Shown: positions 50,760 through 63,246 of the stretch, piece after piece | Numbering within the stretch: position 1 is the first letter of the stretch | Layout of the letters: every line of letters starts with the position of its first letter | Origin: Aspidapion aeneum | Taxonomy: Eukaryota; Arthropoda; Insecta; Coleoptera; Brentidae | Length of the DNA stretch: 64,000 nucleotides | NCBI GenBank assembly: GCA_963576565.1 | Contig: OY755046.1 | Coordinates: 62,537,471 to 62,601,470 of the forward strand | Direction: 5' to 3' | Notes under the pieces: model-generated | Told to the model about the DNA's origin: nothing | Database searches by the model: none | What the model saw: only the letters and a program-made list of their open reading frames with translations | Made by a program: the position numbers and the translations under genes

Positions 50760-51240
50760 GATCTGATACCTTCCTAGCAAGCCTATTAGCACATTTAAGT
50801 GAAGCTATGACATATCAGCCTGGAAAACAGTTTTTTGAAATATCTCAGAAACTAATGCTCCTACGAAATGTTCCGTTAAAACAAAAATTATTAAGAAAAA
50901 TGTAGTCTACTATATTCCAAAAACCGCATATTGATACGATGCTCCGTTAAAAAGTTCACATTTTTAAATTTAGCAATAATAGATTTTAACTAAAATCTAA
51001 TCAGCTCGTTAGAGGTTCGAACGCTGTTTTACGTAAACTAAATCAAAATCAGTTTAGCGGTTTAGGAGCTATCGTGCTATGGTCAGACATATACACACAC
51101 ACAGACAGACAGACATTACGACGATATTACTAAAAAGGGTCAAAATACACCCAAATAACTCATTTTCGGCGTTATCTGAAAAAAATGTTTTCGTCAAAAC
51201 TAATACCTTTGCTAGCCATTACTGCGCGGGCTAGGAAGAT
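50760..51240 (+). mobile_element. GCTAGGAAGG-ended repeat, copy 2
   Basis: GGATCTGATACCTTCCTAGC at the 5' side to GCGCGGGCTAGGAAG at the 3' side. The most complete copy. Confidence 0.75.
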
Positions 51241-51603
51241 AAAAATATGTAATTTGTACTTGACGTGTGTAAAAAACTACCTTCTTTTGAATGCTTTTGG
51301 TTTGAACCTAGTATAGTCCTTGCCATAGGCAGTTTCACTTTTGTGACATTTCCAACCTCTTTATTTATCATATGCATACTGACAGCAATAAAAAATCTGA
51401 AAAATGGCACGTCTTGAGTTGTTTTGATTGGTGCGTTCTTTTTTGTCAACCCTATCTTTTTATCCAGTGACAATGACAGTTTTACCTTTAATTTTATAAC
51501 AACTTGACATGTTAACTTTTTAATATATTTCTGGTTAGGAATAGGAAATATGTTAATTTCATGTTAGTCACAAAAGTGTCACTGCGTATGGCCAGCAGTA
51601 TAA

Positions 51604-51860
51604 TACTGCCGTCCTTAGTAAGACCCACCTATCTACGTTTTCACTTATTTCGAGAAAAGCGCGTTTAAAATTTAAATGCTTGCCAAGGGTTACATATGGC
51701 AATATATTTTTTTGTTGGTAAATGTTTATGGGTTTCTAATGGCAATATCTAAGTAATACAAAAAAAAGTTAACAATTATTACGTATTTAAAGCCATTTTC
51801 GGTCCTAACTCATTTTTGATTTTTTTGCAGATAGGTAGGTCTTACTTAGGACGGCAGAAT
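51604..51860. mobile_element. MITE with TACTGCCGTCCTTAG ends
   Basis: TACTGCCGTCCTTAGTAAGA at 51604 and the inverted TAGGTCTTACTTAGGACGGC at 51837. About 260 bp. Confidence 0.8.
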
Positions 51861-51921
51861 AGGACAAATAGCAAAAAAATTTTCTACAGGGAACATTTAT
51901 AATGAAATGAAAGACCCTGTA

Positions 51922-53134
51922 CTTAATAATATTTAAAAAATCCAGCTGTAGCAATTTTGTAACCCTGCTTGTAAAGAATTACCACACATATGACTTCCCT
52001 CTTAAACAAAAGATTTTACAAGATAAGAAAAGCGCTCTATTGGAGGCTCTACACGCCTACGCAACCCCGTTTTCCACCCAAACTCTATTGATTTTCCCCG
52101 GCTCTATTTTTAATGGAGATTGGAGAAAAAAATAAAATACATTTTGATGGGATTTATAAAAACAGAACCAAAGAAGAGTCCTTCGCTCTTCTCGAACAGG
52201 ACATTTTTGTCTGCAAAATAGGAAAAAAATCATTTAAAAATAAGACGGCTTGTTTGTTGATTCTCTACAGTCTTTAGATGCTTATCAGCAAAAAAAATCC
52301 AAAAAAACGAATAAAAAAACTTGCGAAATTAATTTTAGACGCTTAACTTAACGATTTTCCAAAAATAAAACAGTTATATTTAGCATGCAGGAGCAGGACC
52401 GCCGTGTAATACAGGTGATTGTTATTTTGTACAATTTGATATTAACTTTTAAAAACAAAAAAATCGTGTTTTTAGAAGAAAATCTATACGAAAAATTGGT
52501 TGCAATAAATAGAGGAATGTTTTTAGTTTCTAATGAGACCAAAAACTCGAAAATTCAGTGTTTTTTAAAAGCAGAAATTGAAAAAATCAAGCTGGTTGCG
52601 AGTAGATACACTAGTTTTAAGGTCATTGGAAAAATTACGTAAAAACTTAATTTAAAAACGATTTTTAAAGAAAAAACTATTCTTAACTAATAGCAAAACA
52701 TGCAGTCTACAAGACAAGGTACAGTTTTGAATCATAAAGCAGTTTATAAAACAATTATAAAGCGGTTTTCTTACGGATTTCGTAAATTTTGATCAATATC
52801 ACCGCCATATTTCTTTCCACTGACACTGGCTAAGTTGGTAACACTGCGCTCTATCAGGAAGCAGTGATTTCGAATGCGCGTTTGAGTCGCGAGATTTTCG
52901 GCAGTTTTTTGAATTTTTCGCGGTTTGATAAATGACAAGTTTTTCTTTACTGAAATTTTGTACTACTGACGTTTTGTTGAAGTTAAAAAGTTGGCATATT
53001 TTTTGGGATTTGTCAAATTTTGGTGTCAGAAATATTATGGGGATGTTAAGTTTATGCAAGAAAATAAGTGCACTATTTCACTAAAAACAAAAAAAAAATT
53101 GAAAAAAATCGGAAAAAAATTCCAAAATTTTTAC
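51922..53134. other. Non-coding stretch, no gene recognised
   Basis: No exon, inverted ends or tandem array that I can support. Short ORFs (52385-52642, 53059-52799) lack recognisable features. Confidence 0.5.
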
Positions 53135-53700
53135 CTTCCTAGCCCGCGGACATTGAGTTAATATATATTTACTCAATGCCGCGGAACAATGGCTTGAAAA
53201 AGTATTATTTTCGACGAAAAAAAATTCTTTTGAGATAACGCCAAAAATGTGTTATTTGGGTGTGTTTTGACTTATTGATTGATTGATCTTAGCAATATCG
53301 TCGTCATGTCTGTGTGTGGGTGTGTATATTATTTCTGTCCGTAACACGATAGCTCCTAAACCGCTGAACCAATTTTTATAAAATTTTTATGTAAAATAGT
53401 GTTCGACACTTTAACGAGCTGATTAGATTTTGGTCAAGATCCATTAATGCTAATGAGAGTTTTTTGACATTTAAAAAATTGAAAAAATGATAACTTTTTA
53501 ACGGAGCATCGCATCAATAAGAGATTTTCGGAATATAGTAGACTACATTTTGCTCAATAATTTGTGTTATTACCAAAAACTTCGTAAGAGCTTCAGTTTC
53601 TGAGATATTTACAAAAAACTGTTTTCAAGGATGATATATATTATCATGACCTCACTTGTAGTGTGCTAATAGGCTAGCTAGGAAGTTATCAGATCCGTCA
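53135..53700 (-). mobile_element. GCTAGGAAGG-ended repeat, copy 3 (inverted)
   Basis: Starts ACCTTCCTAGCCCGCGG with a small hairpin (ACTCAATGCCGCGG) and runs to GGAAGTTATCAGATCC. Confidence 0.75.
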
Positions 53701-54047
53701 TGGATCCATTTATTTAATTTCCGCCTTTTTTAGTTTTTAATGTTTTGACGTTTCTTTATATTTACGGTTTCTTCGCTTCTATGATCAGTCACTTTTCATC
53801 CAGATTTTTAACTTTTTTTTTGTCAGTTTTGATCCCGGGGATAAAAAGTGCCATCTTTATCCCTACAATGCGGGACAAAAAGTGCACTTTTCATTACCAC
53901 ATTGCGAAAAAGTGTATATTCTTCCCTCGACGAATTTAGAAGTTAGTTTAATTTATTTTTGCCAAGGTATAAAAAGTGCCACTTTTATCAATCCTATCAT
54001 TTAAATTAGGTAACAAAAATTTTGAATTTTTAACGACCCCTCCTGCG

Positions 54048-55813
54048 CACAGTGGGGCAAAATCAAGAAAACATGCGATTTAGTGCAGAACTCATTTATC
54101 TAATATGGGAGATTTTTACTGAAAACTATTTATTAATAATCGCTTTACCCTAGCAAGTTAGCTTCGGATAGTCAAACGTCAAACAAATGAATAAAACACC
54201 TTGTCAAAGTTAGCGTGTTTTGAAAACTGGCGTTGCGTAGTTGTTTTAAGAACACAAATGAATCAACTTTGCCACAATTTTTAATGTTGATCAAGTTTGG
54301 TTAAAATAATTTTAATTATGTCAGATAATCACTATTGTGAGTACATTACTCTCGTATAAAAAAAATGCAAAATTTTTTGTTGTTTTTCTTCAAACTGCCA
54401 TTTTTGTAAAATCTTTCAAAAATGTATTATTTTCTTTAATTTTAAAAATATACGTGGAGACAATGTAACTTGTCGCTGTCGCGGGCGAGTTTTCACATAT
54501 CATTTTTTATTGAACCTTCCTTTTTAAAATGATGCCACATTTAGCTGCTAGTTTTTGCTAATAAGGCCGGAATTAATTTTTAAATATTAACATTTTTCTC
54601 CAAACTTAGCGAAATATGTGTTTAAATTGTAGTATAGATATTTAAAATATAACGTACTAAATACATATACATCTACACATACTGTTATTATACTCATTAT
54701 ATATTAAGGAATAAAAGTCACACCTTATACCGGGGCAAGAAGTTTGTAGCCTGAGCGTAGCGAGGTATATAATTGGCCAATAGCTCACAAGACACTAATT
54801 ACGAATTTTAGGAGATATTTTTTAAACTTTTGGATTTTTCTGCCCTAAAATTAAATTATAATTATGTGGCTTTCAGCTACTTTACTAAAAACATAATATC
54901 TGATAGAGCGTTTTATTTTGAATTTTAAGGATAAAAAGTGATAATTTTATCGCTAAAATAAGGATTAAAGAGGGCCCTGTTCTTATAATATATACCAAGG
55001 GATAAAAGTGACACTTTTTATTTCAAGGTAAAAAGTTTTTAGCACGAGCGTAGCGAAAGCTACAATTCATTAAAGGATTAAAATACTCTTTTATAACGAG
55101 GTTTATACGTTAATTGTACGCTTTTAGATCGATCTTTTTTGTTAACTTATTATTTGATTTATTAATGTAGTTAAATTATTTTTTGTTCTGTTTAGTATAA
55201 TATATAAACATGATTATTTATAAACAAGGAAAGCTTCCAGTGGCGTATATAGAAAAATGTCTGTGGTGGGCCCGAGACACTTTGGGGGGGGGGGAGACCC
55301 CATGGGGCCCTATTTTATGCTGTTTTATATTTGTATTCATGAAATATGTGGAAAATATCCAGAAAAATCTTAGCTTCGGGGAGTGCCCCGGCTCCCCAGA
55401 CCCCCCCTTATATACGCCACTGAAAGCTTCTGTCAAGTCGTTTTAAAAATGGCAAAAGTCAGACAGAAGAAAAGTGTGTAAAAATTTAATGTCGGTTCTG
55501 TAATATTTTTTTGGGGGGGTTTAGGTGTTTTCATTTGTCAGGGGCACGATTAGTTATCGGGAGGAATCAAACTTGGCCTTTCCGTTTCTGTAGGGTCGAC
55601 AACATAATATAACATTTTGTAAACATTGTCGTCGTACATAGTACCTTAGGAAATATTTTGAAGCTTATTGGACCACTTATACCTCGACTAACAGCTCGGG
55701 GTCAATTTTTTTTATTTTGGATCACTAAGTAATTAATTTTAAACATTCCTGACTACAAAGGAATACATCCATTGGGACTTTATCGCACCTTTTTGTGCTT
55801 CTGCCCCACTGTG
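54048..55813. mobile_element. CACAGTG-ended non-autonomous DNA element, copy B
   Basis: CACAGTGGGGCAAAATCAAG to CTTCTGCCCCACTGTG, flanked by CTGCG and CTACG (4 of 5). Collinear with 30309-33423 but lacks both CAGA/TCTG insertions. It retains the shared hAT MITE (55238-55422). Confidence 0.75.
55238..55422. mobile_element. hAT MITE, CAGTGGCGTATATA ends, copy 2
   Basis: CAGTGGCGTATATA to TATATACGCCACTG, with perfect 8-bp AAAGCTTC flanks (55230-55237, 55423-55430). Confidence 0.92.
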
Positions 55814-55865
55814 CTACGTAACGTACAATATAAAAAATAAAATAAAAGCGTACTTTATAATCCTA

Positions 55866-57098
55866 TACAGGGTGTCCCATAACTTAGGGGCCATAGGCCA
55901 ACAGGTGATAGAGGAGGTCATGTTTCTTTGTCGAGATACAGAGCATCAAAGTTGGCAATTTTTTAAACTTTTTTGATAATAACTTTTAAATTGGGTAAAG
56001 TCGCTTATTAGAACAAGAGCAATAAATTGAAATAAAATTATAGTGAAAAAGTTAGTCAGTCAATTTTTTTTAGAAAAAACTATTTTTTTGGTATCTATAA
56101 ACTTTTATAAATGCCATATTAAACGCAATTTTTAGGTCACACATATACTATACTATAGTAGTGTGAGCTATAGTGATCCTAATTTTTTCGAGAAAAAAAA
56201 AGTTGCTCCGATTTCAAAATTTTTTATATATCTTTGCGTTTCAGATGATTTTGAAACTTTTTTGTCGCGCCTTCTGTCTGTCTGTATGTCTGTCTGTCTG
56301 TAACGACCAACGCGCATAACTCAAAAACCGCTTGCCCGATTTCAATGTAATTTGGTACCTACGCTGGGTTTTGGGTCGAGATGGTCCCATTTAAAAATGA
56401 ACAAAATCCACCAAACACAAGCCAAATAAAAGGGTGGGGGTAGACTTCAAAAATTAGAGTTTATGTGAAAATATGGCGTGTGTGATATCAAACGAAGGGT
56501 AATTGAGTCTGGAGTTAAACAAAATACATTTTAATTTTTGTTTTTTTTAAGGGTGGTAGATTTCAAAAATTTGAGTTTAAGTCAAAACATGGCTTGTGTG
56601 GTATCAAACGAAAGGTAATTTAGTCTGGAGTTGAATAAAATATATTTCAGTTTTTAGTTATATTAGCTCACACGTACACCATAACTATAGTACCTAGTGT
56701 GAGCTTAGGGGCCCATATATTGGCAGAGTATTTTTTTCTATTTTTTGATAATAAAAACAAGTCTCTAGCGAGACATAATAATAAAATATTATTGACATTT
56801 TTTAAAAGGGTAAGTAAGCAAAAAATTATTTTAATTTTATTTTTTTTTACATTTTAATTTGACAGCCTGTAATTTCATAAAAAAATAGAATACCACATTT
56901 TTGAATCACAATTAGCTGAGTATTCAGCTGGCTCTGATAGATTTTCTTTTTTTTGTAAACCCCATTTTGCCCCCACCCCTCTAACTTTAAAAATCCTATA
57001 ACCTAAAAACAGATGTGTGTTATATAAACTTTTTTCTCGCAAATAACCTCCTCTATCACCTGCTGCACTATGGCCCCTAAGTTATGGGACACCCTGTA
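55866..57098. mobile_element. ACAGGGTGTCCC-ended element carrying CAGA/TCTG copy 9
   Basis: TACAGGGTGTCCCATAACTT and the inverted AAGTTATGGGACACCCTGTA, continuing inward with GGGGCCATAG and GATAGAGGAGGT. Arms about 60-70 bp. Confidence 0.85.
56133..56731 (-). mobile_element. CAGA/TCTG element, copy 9
   Basis: Complete, short (TCTG) run at 56273-56300. Nested in the previous element. Confidence 0.9.
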
Positions 57099-57353
57099 TA
57101 TTGGCGAAAAGTTAGTAGACCGACTAAAAACGGAGGGCTACAACTCGCTGAGAGGTTAAAAGGAACTTTATTCACGTGATTTGAGGGGGGTAACGTGGTA
57201 ATTATCCCCCTGGAAAAAAAACTCACTTTTTGTTAATAATTAAAGAAAAAATAGGAGAGTTACCCCTTAGAAGAAAAAAAATTATATTTCAAATAATTTT
57301 TTCGTCGACTATTACCCCTCTAGAATTTAACCCAAATCCGTGCTTGACATCAA

Positions 57354-58086
57354 GTGTAAAACATTTAAGGGGATGATTCATCATCGAAAAAAATTTATGA
57401 TTTTTCATATTTTGAAGAGAAGAAACTTCATTGGAGCATCCCTTGTTAAGATACAGCCCCTTAAAGGGGGTACATAAAATTTGTTTAACAATTTTTTACA
57501 AGCACTAAAAAAGTTACAATATTAAAATTAACCTGACATTTTCTGCTACTAAAAAGACACTTAGCCAATAATTTATTTATTTATTTAGTTTTGTTTATTC
57601 CCCTTTAACCATTTAATGCAGGTATTAACTACAAAATAACAATAAATCCAGTGCGCATATTTATGACAATGTATTTGTTCGTAAAATAATTTTTTGCTGC
57701 GAACCGGTTTATTTTGGGCAAAAAATCCAAGACATTTTTTGTTAACAATGAAACAGGCTATCGGAAATACATTTTTAAATGGTAAACAAATAATAAGATA
57801 TAAAGTTACAGTGGAAACAAATTTTAGGGGTTGCGTTTTCCATCCCTTACAACCATGGGGTAAACCAAATGAATTACCGGCTAAGTGCCTTTTTGGTACT
57901 AGAAAATGTCAGGTTAATTTCAATATTGTAACTTTTTTAGTGCTTGTGAAAAAAATTGTTAAACAAATTTTATGTACCCCCTTTAAGGGGCTGTATCTTA
58001 ACAAGGGATGCTCCAATGAAGTTTCTTTATAATGAAAGATCCTATCTTTTTTTCGATGAGGTATCACCCTCTTAAATGTTTTACAC
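57354..58086. mobile_element. Foldback of about 730 bp
   Basis: GTGTAAAACATTTAAGGGG (57354) pairs with the far end near 58068; GGGGGTACATAAAATTTGTT (57474) is inverted at about 57961. Arms about 220 bp. The ORF at 57694-58032 lies across it and is spurious. Confidence 0.85.
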
Positions 58087-58104
58087 TTATTTAGTTACAC
58101 CCTG

Positions 58105-58292
58105 TACTGTGGCGCACCCAGGAATATGTCTGGGGGGGGGGGGGCGAGGCCTCTTGGGGGGGGGGGCCCGAGACCTCATCATGTCGTATTTTATACTATT
58201 TTTACTTTTTATTCATGAAATATGAGGAAAATATCTAAAAAAATCTTGGGCTTGGGGGGCGCCCGGGCCCCAGGGGGTGCGCCCATGCCTGT
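58105..58292. mobile_element. G-rich hAT-type MITE, diverged copy
   Basis: CTGTGGCGCACCCAGG ... GGGTGCGCCCATGCC. The interior (ATTCATGAAATATGAGGAAA) matches the MITE at 55238-55422. The ends are decayed. Confidence 0.6.
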
Positions 58293-58454
58293 ATATACTT
58301 GTTGGGGTTGATATTTAACTCAGAATCTGGGTGTGTCTTGACAAGCAAATTTTTAAACCCTAGGGATTAAAAGAGTCACTTTAGCACCTATAAAACTAGG
58401 GACTAAATGACCTCTTAAGATCCTATAGAGCTTAAACATATGTACTTAACTTAT

Positions 58455-59865
58455 TTCCTTATTCCAAAACCGGGAAAACCACTCCATGGCGTGTCATCTT
58501 ACAGGCCAATATCTTTGCTGCCAATTATATCCAAGCTCTATGAAAAATTATTGCTTAAAAGAATAAAACCCATCATAGAAAGACAAGAAATTATTCCATC
58601 TCATCAATTTGGTTTTCGAGACAAGCATTCCACGATAGATCAAGTACACAGAATTACTAATATAATAGAAAAAGCACTAGAAGAGGGAAAAGTTTGTTCT
58701 GCAGTTTTTCTAGATGTAGCACAAGCATTTGACAAAGTGTGGCATGAAGGCCTTAATTTTAAACTAAAATGGTTTCTGCCAAAACAATATTCGGATATTT
58801 TGGAATCATACATATCTGATAGACATTTTAGAGTAAAACAGGAAGACTCATACTCAAATTTAAGAGAAATTCAAGCAGGCGTGCCCCAGGCTAGCGTACT
58901 AGGCCCTTATCTATTCTTATTATTCACTTGTGATATCCCAAAGCCAGAAAATTGTCACTTAGCAACATTTGCCGATGATACTGGTTTATTGACGGTAGAA
59001 AAATCTATTGAAAAATGCATAGAAAAACTTCAGGATGCAGTCACCCAAATTCACAGTTGGACCACAAAGTGGCGAATAAAATTAAATGAAACCAAATCAA
59101 TTCATGTTGATTTTACAAACAAAAATATAAATCACATACAAATAATAATTAACAACATTCCAGTACCATATTCGAATCAGGCAAAATATCTAGGTATGAC
59201 ACTTGATGCCAAATTGCGCTGGAAAGCACATGTTAAGAAAAAAAAAGAAGAACTTGAGATAAGGTATAGAAAAATGAACTGGCTAATTGAAAGGAAGTCC
59301 AATTTAACAATTCATAATAAGTTACTGCTTTATAGACAAATACTGAAACCAGTATGGACATATGGTATTCAACTATGGGGTTGTGCTAAAGAGAGTAACA
59401 TTCTAGTTGTACAGAGATTTCAAAATAAAGTATTAAGAAACATTGTGAATGCACCTTGGTACGTTCGAAATAGTGACCTTCATCGAGATCTAAAAATCGA
59501 AACTGTAGCAGAGACTATAAAAAAGTACGCAAAAAGCCATGAAGATAGACTCCATCGGCATGTGAATGTGGAAGCAATTCAGCTTCTAGACAATACTATG
59601 CTAGTTCGACGACTAAAAAGAGTGAAGCCGTTTGAGCTAGTAAACTAAGTGAATTACACATAAAACAAAATAATGCTATAAACACAACACAATTGTGAGT
59701 TACAGATAAACAAAGCGGGGAGAACTGTTGAGTGAACCCTAAGTTTAAATCTGACTTTTCTAGTAAATTAAGTTAAAACAAAATTGCTAATTAGTCTTAC
59801 TGACTAGATTGTAATAAAAAAAACACAGTGTGTTTGACAAATAAAAAAAATAAAAAAATTCCAAA
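58455..59865 (+). pseudogene. 5'-truncated Jockey-like LINE, copy c (open RT frame)
   Basis: A single frame of 402 codons ends at 59648. Real LINE sequence starts at about residue 8 (IPKPGKP); the leading MYLTYF is flank-derived. Motifs: YRPISLLP 21-28, LDVAQAFD 91-98, GVPQASVLGP 147-156, FADD 177-180, KYLGMTLD near 253, C-terminal RRLKRVKPFELVN. The Gly of the PQGS motif is Ala here. Endonuclease and gag-like ORF1 are missing. The 3' UTR matches copies a and b and ends in an A-rich tail near 59865. I could not define a target duplication. Confidence 0.92.
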
Positions 59866-59869
59866 TTAC

Positions 59870-60330
59870 AAAAAACTGGGTTTCTTAAAAAAATAAAAGT
59901 TTTCTTAATTTTATTGTTTTATAAAATTTTTATCCCTATCCAGAAAAAAGTTCTAAACTATTTCATACTTATCTGATTGCTTTTTTTGCTGTTCTTTTCC
60001 AATCAAATAATTTTTTAATTAAAAAAAATAGCCGTCTGAAAGCTTCCAATTTTTTATTTTATTTTTAAACTTTTTTTCAAGCCAGACAAAAGTAATTCTG
60101 GCAAAGATTTGGTAAACAGTGTTCCAACTTTATACGCTTTTAATTTACCTTAAAATCGATTTTTTCTTAATTTAACATTTTTTTGATCCCTAATACAATT
60201 TTATTTACTTCTTTTTTTTGAACTCTCTGATTTTAATGTTTTTAAAGGTTAAAATGGGTACAGGGTGTTGCTTTATCTCACTATATTCTTTAACTGATTT
60301 TAAACAAACAATTGACTTTAAATTAAAATA
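59870..60330. other. Non-coding AT-rich stretch
   Basis: Nothing recognised except a CAGGGTGTTGC phrase near 60261. Confidence 0.5.
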
Positions 60331-60858
60331 ACTGGATCCAGGATGGATCTGATGCCTTCCTAGCTCATTAGCACACTGCAATGCTATATCAGCCTTGCAA
60401 AGAGTTTTTGTATATATCTCAAAAACGGAAGTTTCTACGAAGTTTGTAGTAAAAACATACATTATTGAGAAAAACGTGTTCAACTACACTGAGAAATTTT
60501 TTTTGTAACAATAACAAACATTTTGTAAGTGTTACCAAATGCGTTGCCCATATTTGGCCTATTATATAATTGTTTGCAGGTAACAATTCATAAATTTCAA
60601 CAATTGCAACAAATATTTGTTAATAAAAACAAAATCGTCTGGTAATAGTTAAAAAAAAGCTACATTAAGCACTAATATATTGTTGGTATTTAAAAATATA
60701 TGAGTTTAATTATTAATATACTGTATATTTTTTATAAGGATCATTCTTATTTAATATTAAATTAATTAATTATGGGTTATTATATAATTAGTAGCTGTAA
60801 TTATATTTAGTTATTTTGCATTAATAAGGTATTTGTAGGTTTCACGTTCTGTTTATTA

Positions 60859-61242
60859 TACAGGGTGTTCATTTTAAAACTTCCCACCACAGATTTTGTC
60901 GAAAAAGATTTAAAAAAAAAGCACAAACACGTCAATTAATTTATTAAGGAGGACACATTTTGGCTATCTTAACATTTTTGTAGGGGTACATTTTACCCCT
61001 ATATTTTGAATATGGAAAGTGGGTCAAGTGACACTTAGGTTCCTTAATTGTCTTTACAAAGGTGTAAAAATTTTGAAAATCTATTAATTTGTTTTTGACA
61101 TATTCACTTATTTTTTCAAAGGGGATGTGTACTACAAAAACTATAAGATAGCCAAAATGTGTCCTCCTTAATAAATTAATTGACATATTTTGATCATTTT
61201 CAAGAAATCTGGGTTGGGAAGTTTTAAAATGAACACCCTGTA
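60859..61242. mobile_element. Foldback MITE with ACAGGGTGTTC ends
   Basis: TACAGGGTGTTCATTTTAAA and the inverted TTTAAAATGAACACCCTGTA. Inner arms AAGGAGGACACATTTTGGCT are inverted at 61150. About 384 bp. Confidence 0.92.
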
Positions 61243-61440
61243 TATTTCTATAGGGTTAATGGAAATAAGAACACCAATTTTGATCACACCTGTATTTCTT
61301 TGCGACATTTTGACGATTCATTTTCGTCTTTTCTCGGGCTACACACCTTAGTCTTAGGAAGACGAAAATGAATCGTCGAAAAGAAATAAAGTTCTGTGAT
61401 CAAAATTTGTGTCCTTTTTCCCATTAACCCTATAGAAATA
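61243..61440. mobile_element. Foldback MITE, TATTTCTATAGGGTTAATGG ends
   Basis: Directly abuts the preceding MITE. Inverted end CCATTAACCCTATAGAAATA; arms about 85 bp. Confidence 0.92.
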
Positions 61441-61499
61441 AATAAGGTATAGAATAATAAGAGAATCGGTCAAGCGGTTTAGGAGCTATCGTGGTACGA

Positions 61500-61670
61500 A
61501 CGAGGGATGGCTCGGTATTTCCTTTTGGTGGACAGGCTAGGGGAAATACCAGGAAATACTTGGGAAGTACTGGAAAATATACTAGAAAATACCGGGAAGT
61601 GCTCGGGAAATACTAGGAAATACCATTGAAATCTGAGGAAATACCAGAAAATACCGTAGGTATTATACCG
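61500..61670. repeat. Irregular GGAAATACC repeats
   Basis: A dozen or so variants of GGAAATACY(A/T)G in about 150 bp, irregularly spaced. Confidence 0.8.
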
Positions 61671-61676
61671 TGGGTA

Positions 61677-62388
61677 TTAGCTCACACTACTACTATAAGT
61701 AGTGTGAGCTATGGTGATCGTAATTTTTTCGAGAAAAAAAAAGTTGCTCCGATTTCAAAAATTTTTATATATCTTTGCGTTTCAGATGATTTTGAAACAT
61801 TTTTGTTTTGCTGTCTGTCTGTCTGTCTGTCTGTATGTCTGTCTGTAACGACCAACCCGCATAACTCAAAAACCGCTTGTCCGATTTTAATGAAATTTGG
61901 TACCTAAGTTGGATCTTGGGCCGTGATGGTCCCATTTAAAAATGAACAAAATCCACCGAACGCAAGCCAAATAAAAGGGTGGGGGTAGATTCCAAAAATT
62001 AGAGTTTATGTGAAAATATGGCGTGTGTGATATCAAACGAAAGGTAATTAAGTCTGGAGTTAAAAAAAATAAATTTTAGTTTATTTTAAAAAAAGGGTGG
62101 GGGTAGATGTCAAAAATTAGAGTTTAAGTGAAAATATGGCGTGTGTGAAATCAAACGAAAGGTAATTGAGTCGAGTTAAACAAAATACATTTTAGTTTTT
62201 TTTAAAGGGTTGGGGGTAGATTGAAAAAATTTGAGTTTAAGTCCAAACATGGCTTGTGTGGTATCAAACGAAAGGTAATTGAGTCTGGAGTTGAATAAAA
62301 TATATTTCAGTTTTTGATTATATTAGCTCACACTATAACTATAGTACCTAGTGTGATCTTAGGTGCCCATAGATTGGCAGAGTATTTT
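61677..62388 (-). mobile_element. CAGA/TCTG element, copy 10
   Basis: Complete, with a short (TCTG) run at 61814-61845. It interrupts a copy of the GCTAGGAAGG-ended repeat. Confidence 0.88.
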
Positions 62389-62504
62389 CTTTTGGTGTAC
62401 AAAAATCGGCACATACACACACACGGACAGAAGTCACCACGATGTTGTGAAGGTGGCCCAAAATACACCCAACACATTTTCGGCGTTATCTCAACAAAAA
62501 CACA

Positions 62505-62825
62505 CAAAAATGGATGCAATAAGAAGATCATTGAGGATATCTAGAATAGATCACAGAAGAAATGAGATCCTAAAGCATATCGGATGACATCACTAAAAGA
62601 CAACTGATATGGTACGGCCATGTACAACGGATGAACGACGAAAGATTACCAAAGCAGGTCCTAGAATGGTAACCAATAGGGCGTAGAAAAAGAGGGCGTC
62701 CTAAACTAGAATTGCAAGTCAATTCAAAGATCAATGGGTCCAAAAAACCTGACAGAAGATGACTGTCAGGATCGAAGGAAGTGGAGAATAGGCGTCGGAC
62801 AACGTAGAAAAACATTCTAAACTGA
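62505..62825 (+). pseudogene. RTE-like LINE C-terminal fragment with TSD
   Basis: MDAIRRSLRISRIDHRRNEI, then frame-shifted TKRQLIWYGHVQRMNDERLP, GRRKRGRPK and a last segment. The flanks TATCTCAACAAAAA and TATCTCAAAAAAAAA are near-identical, consistent with a LINE target duplication. Inserted in the GCTAGGAAGG-ended repeat (resuming to 62895). Confidence 0.8.
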
Positions 62826-62895
62826 CATAGTAGTATCTCAAAAAAAAAATTCGTCGAAAACAGTACCTTCGCTTGCCATTGCTGGAAGGTAAACT

Positions 62896-63240
62896 AGAGG
62901 TACACAATAGTATTTTTTGTAAAAAAATTATTATAATCTATGTTAATTAAAATTTATTTAAAATAATTAATATTGATAGTCTACAATTTACATTAAATTT
63001 TCACAAAGTTTTTCAGGTGAAAAACGACGAAAAACAGGTGCCGCAAAATTCGTTATTTTTAGCATTTTAAAAGCTATTAAAAATAAATAATTTACATTTT
63101 ACTTTAGAACAGTTGTTGATTTTTTTTTAAACAGACGTACTTTTGGGAATAAATTAATTTATTCGAAATATACAAAAAAAAAATAAAAGCTAGTTTTAAT
63201 TAGTTAACGCTTAAAAAATCGAATCGAAAAACTGTTTTGG
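62896..63240. other. Non-coding AT-rich stretch
   Basis: No feature recognised. Confidence 0.5.
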
Positions 63241-63246
63241 AGATTA

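Larger units (their letters stand above)
50369..51921. mobile_element. ACAGGGTCTTTCATT-ended element with nested repeats
   Basis: TACAGGGTCTTTCATTATAA and the inverted ATGAAATGAAAGACCCTGTA, arms about 60 bp. A copy of the GCTAGGAAG-ended repeat and a MITE at 51604-51860 lie inside. Confidence 0.75.

Noticed and set aside
57694..58032. 112-codon plus-strand ORF
   Set aside because: Falls on one arm of a palindrome and resembles no known protein.
62328..62587. Overlapping ORFs near 62.3-62.6 kb
   Set aside because: They cross from a repeat into a LINE fragment; only the MDAIRRSLRISR part is LINE-derived.
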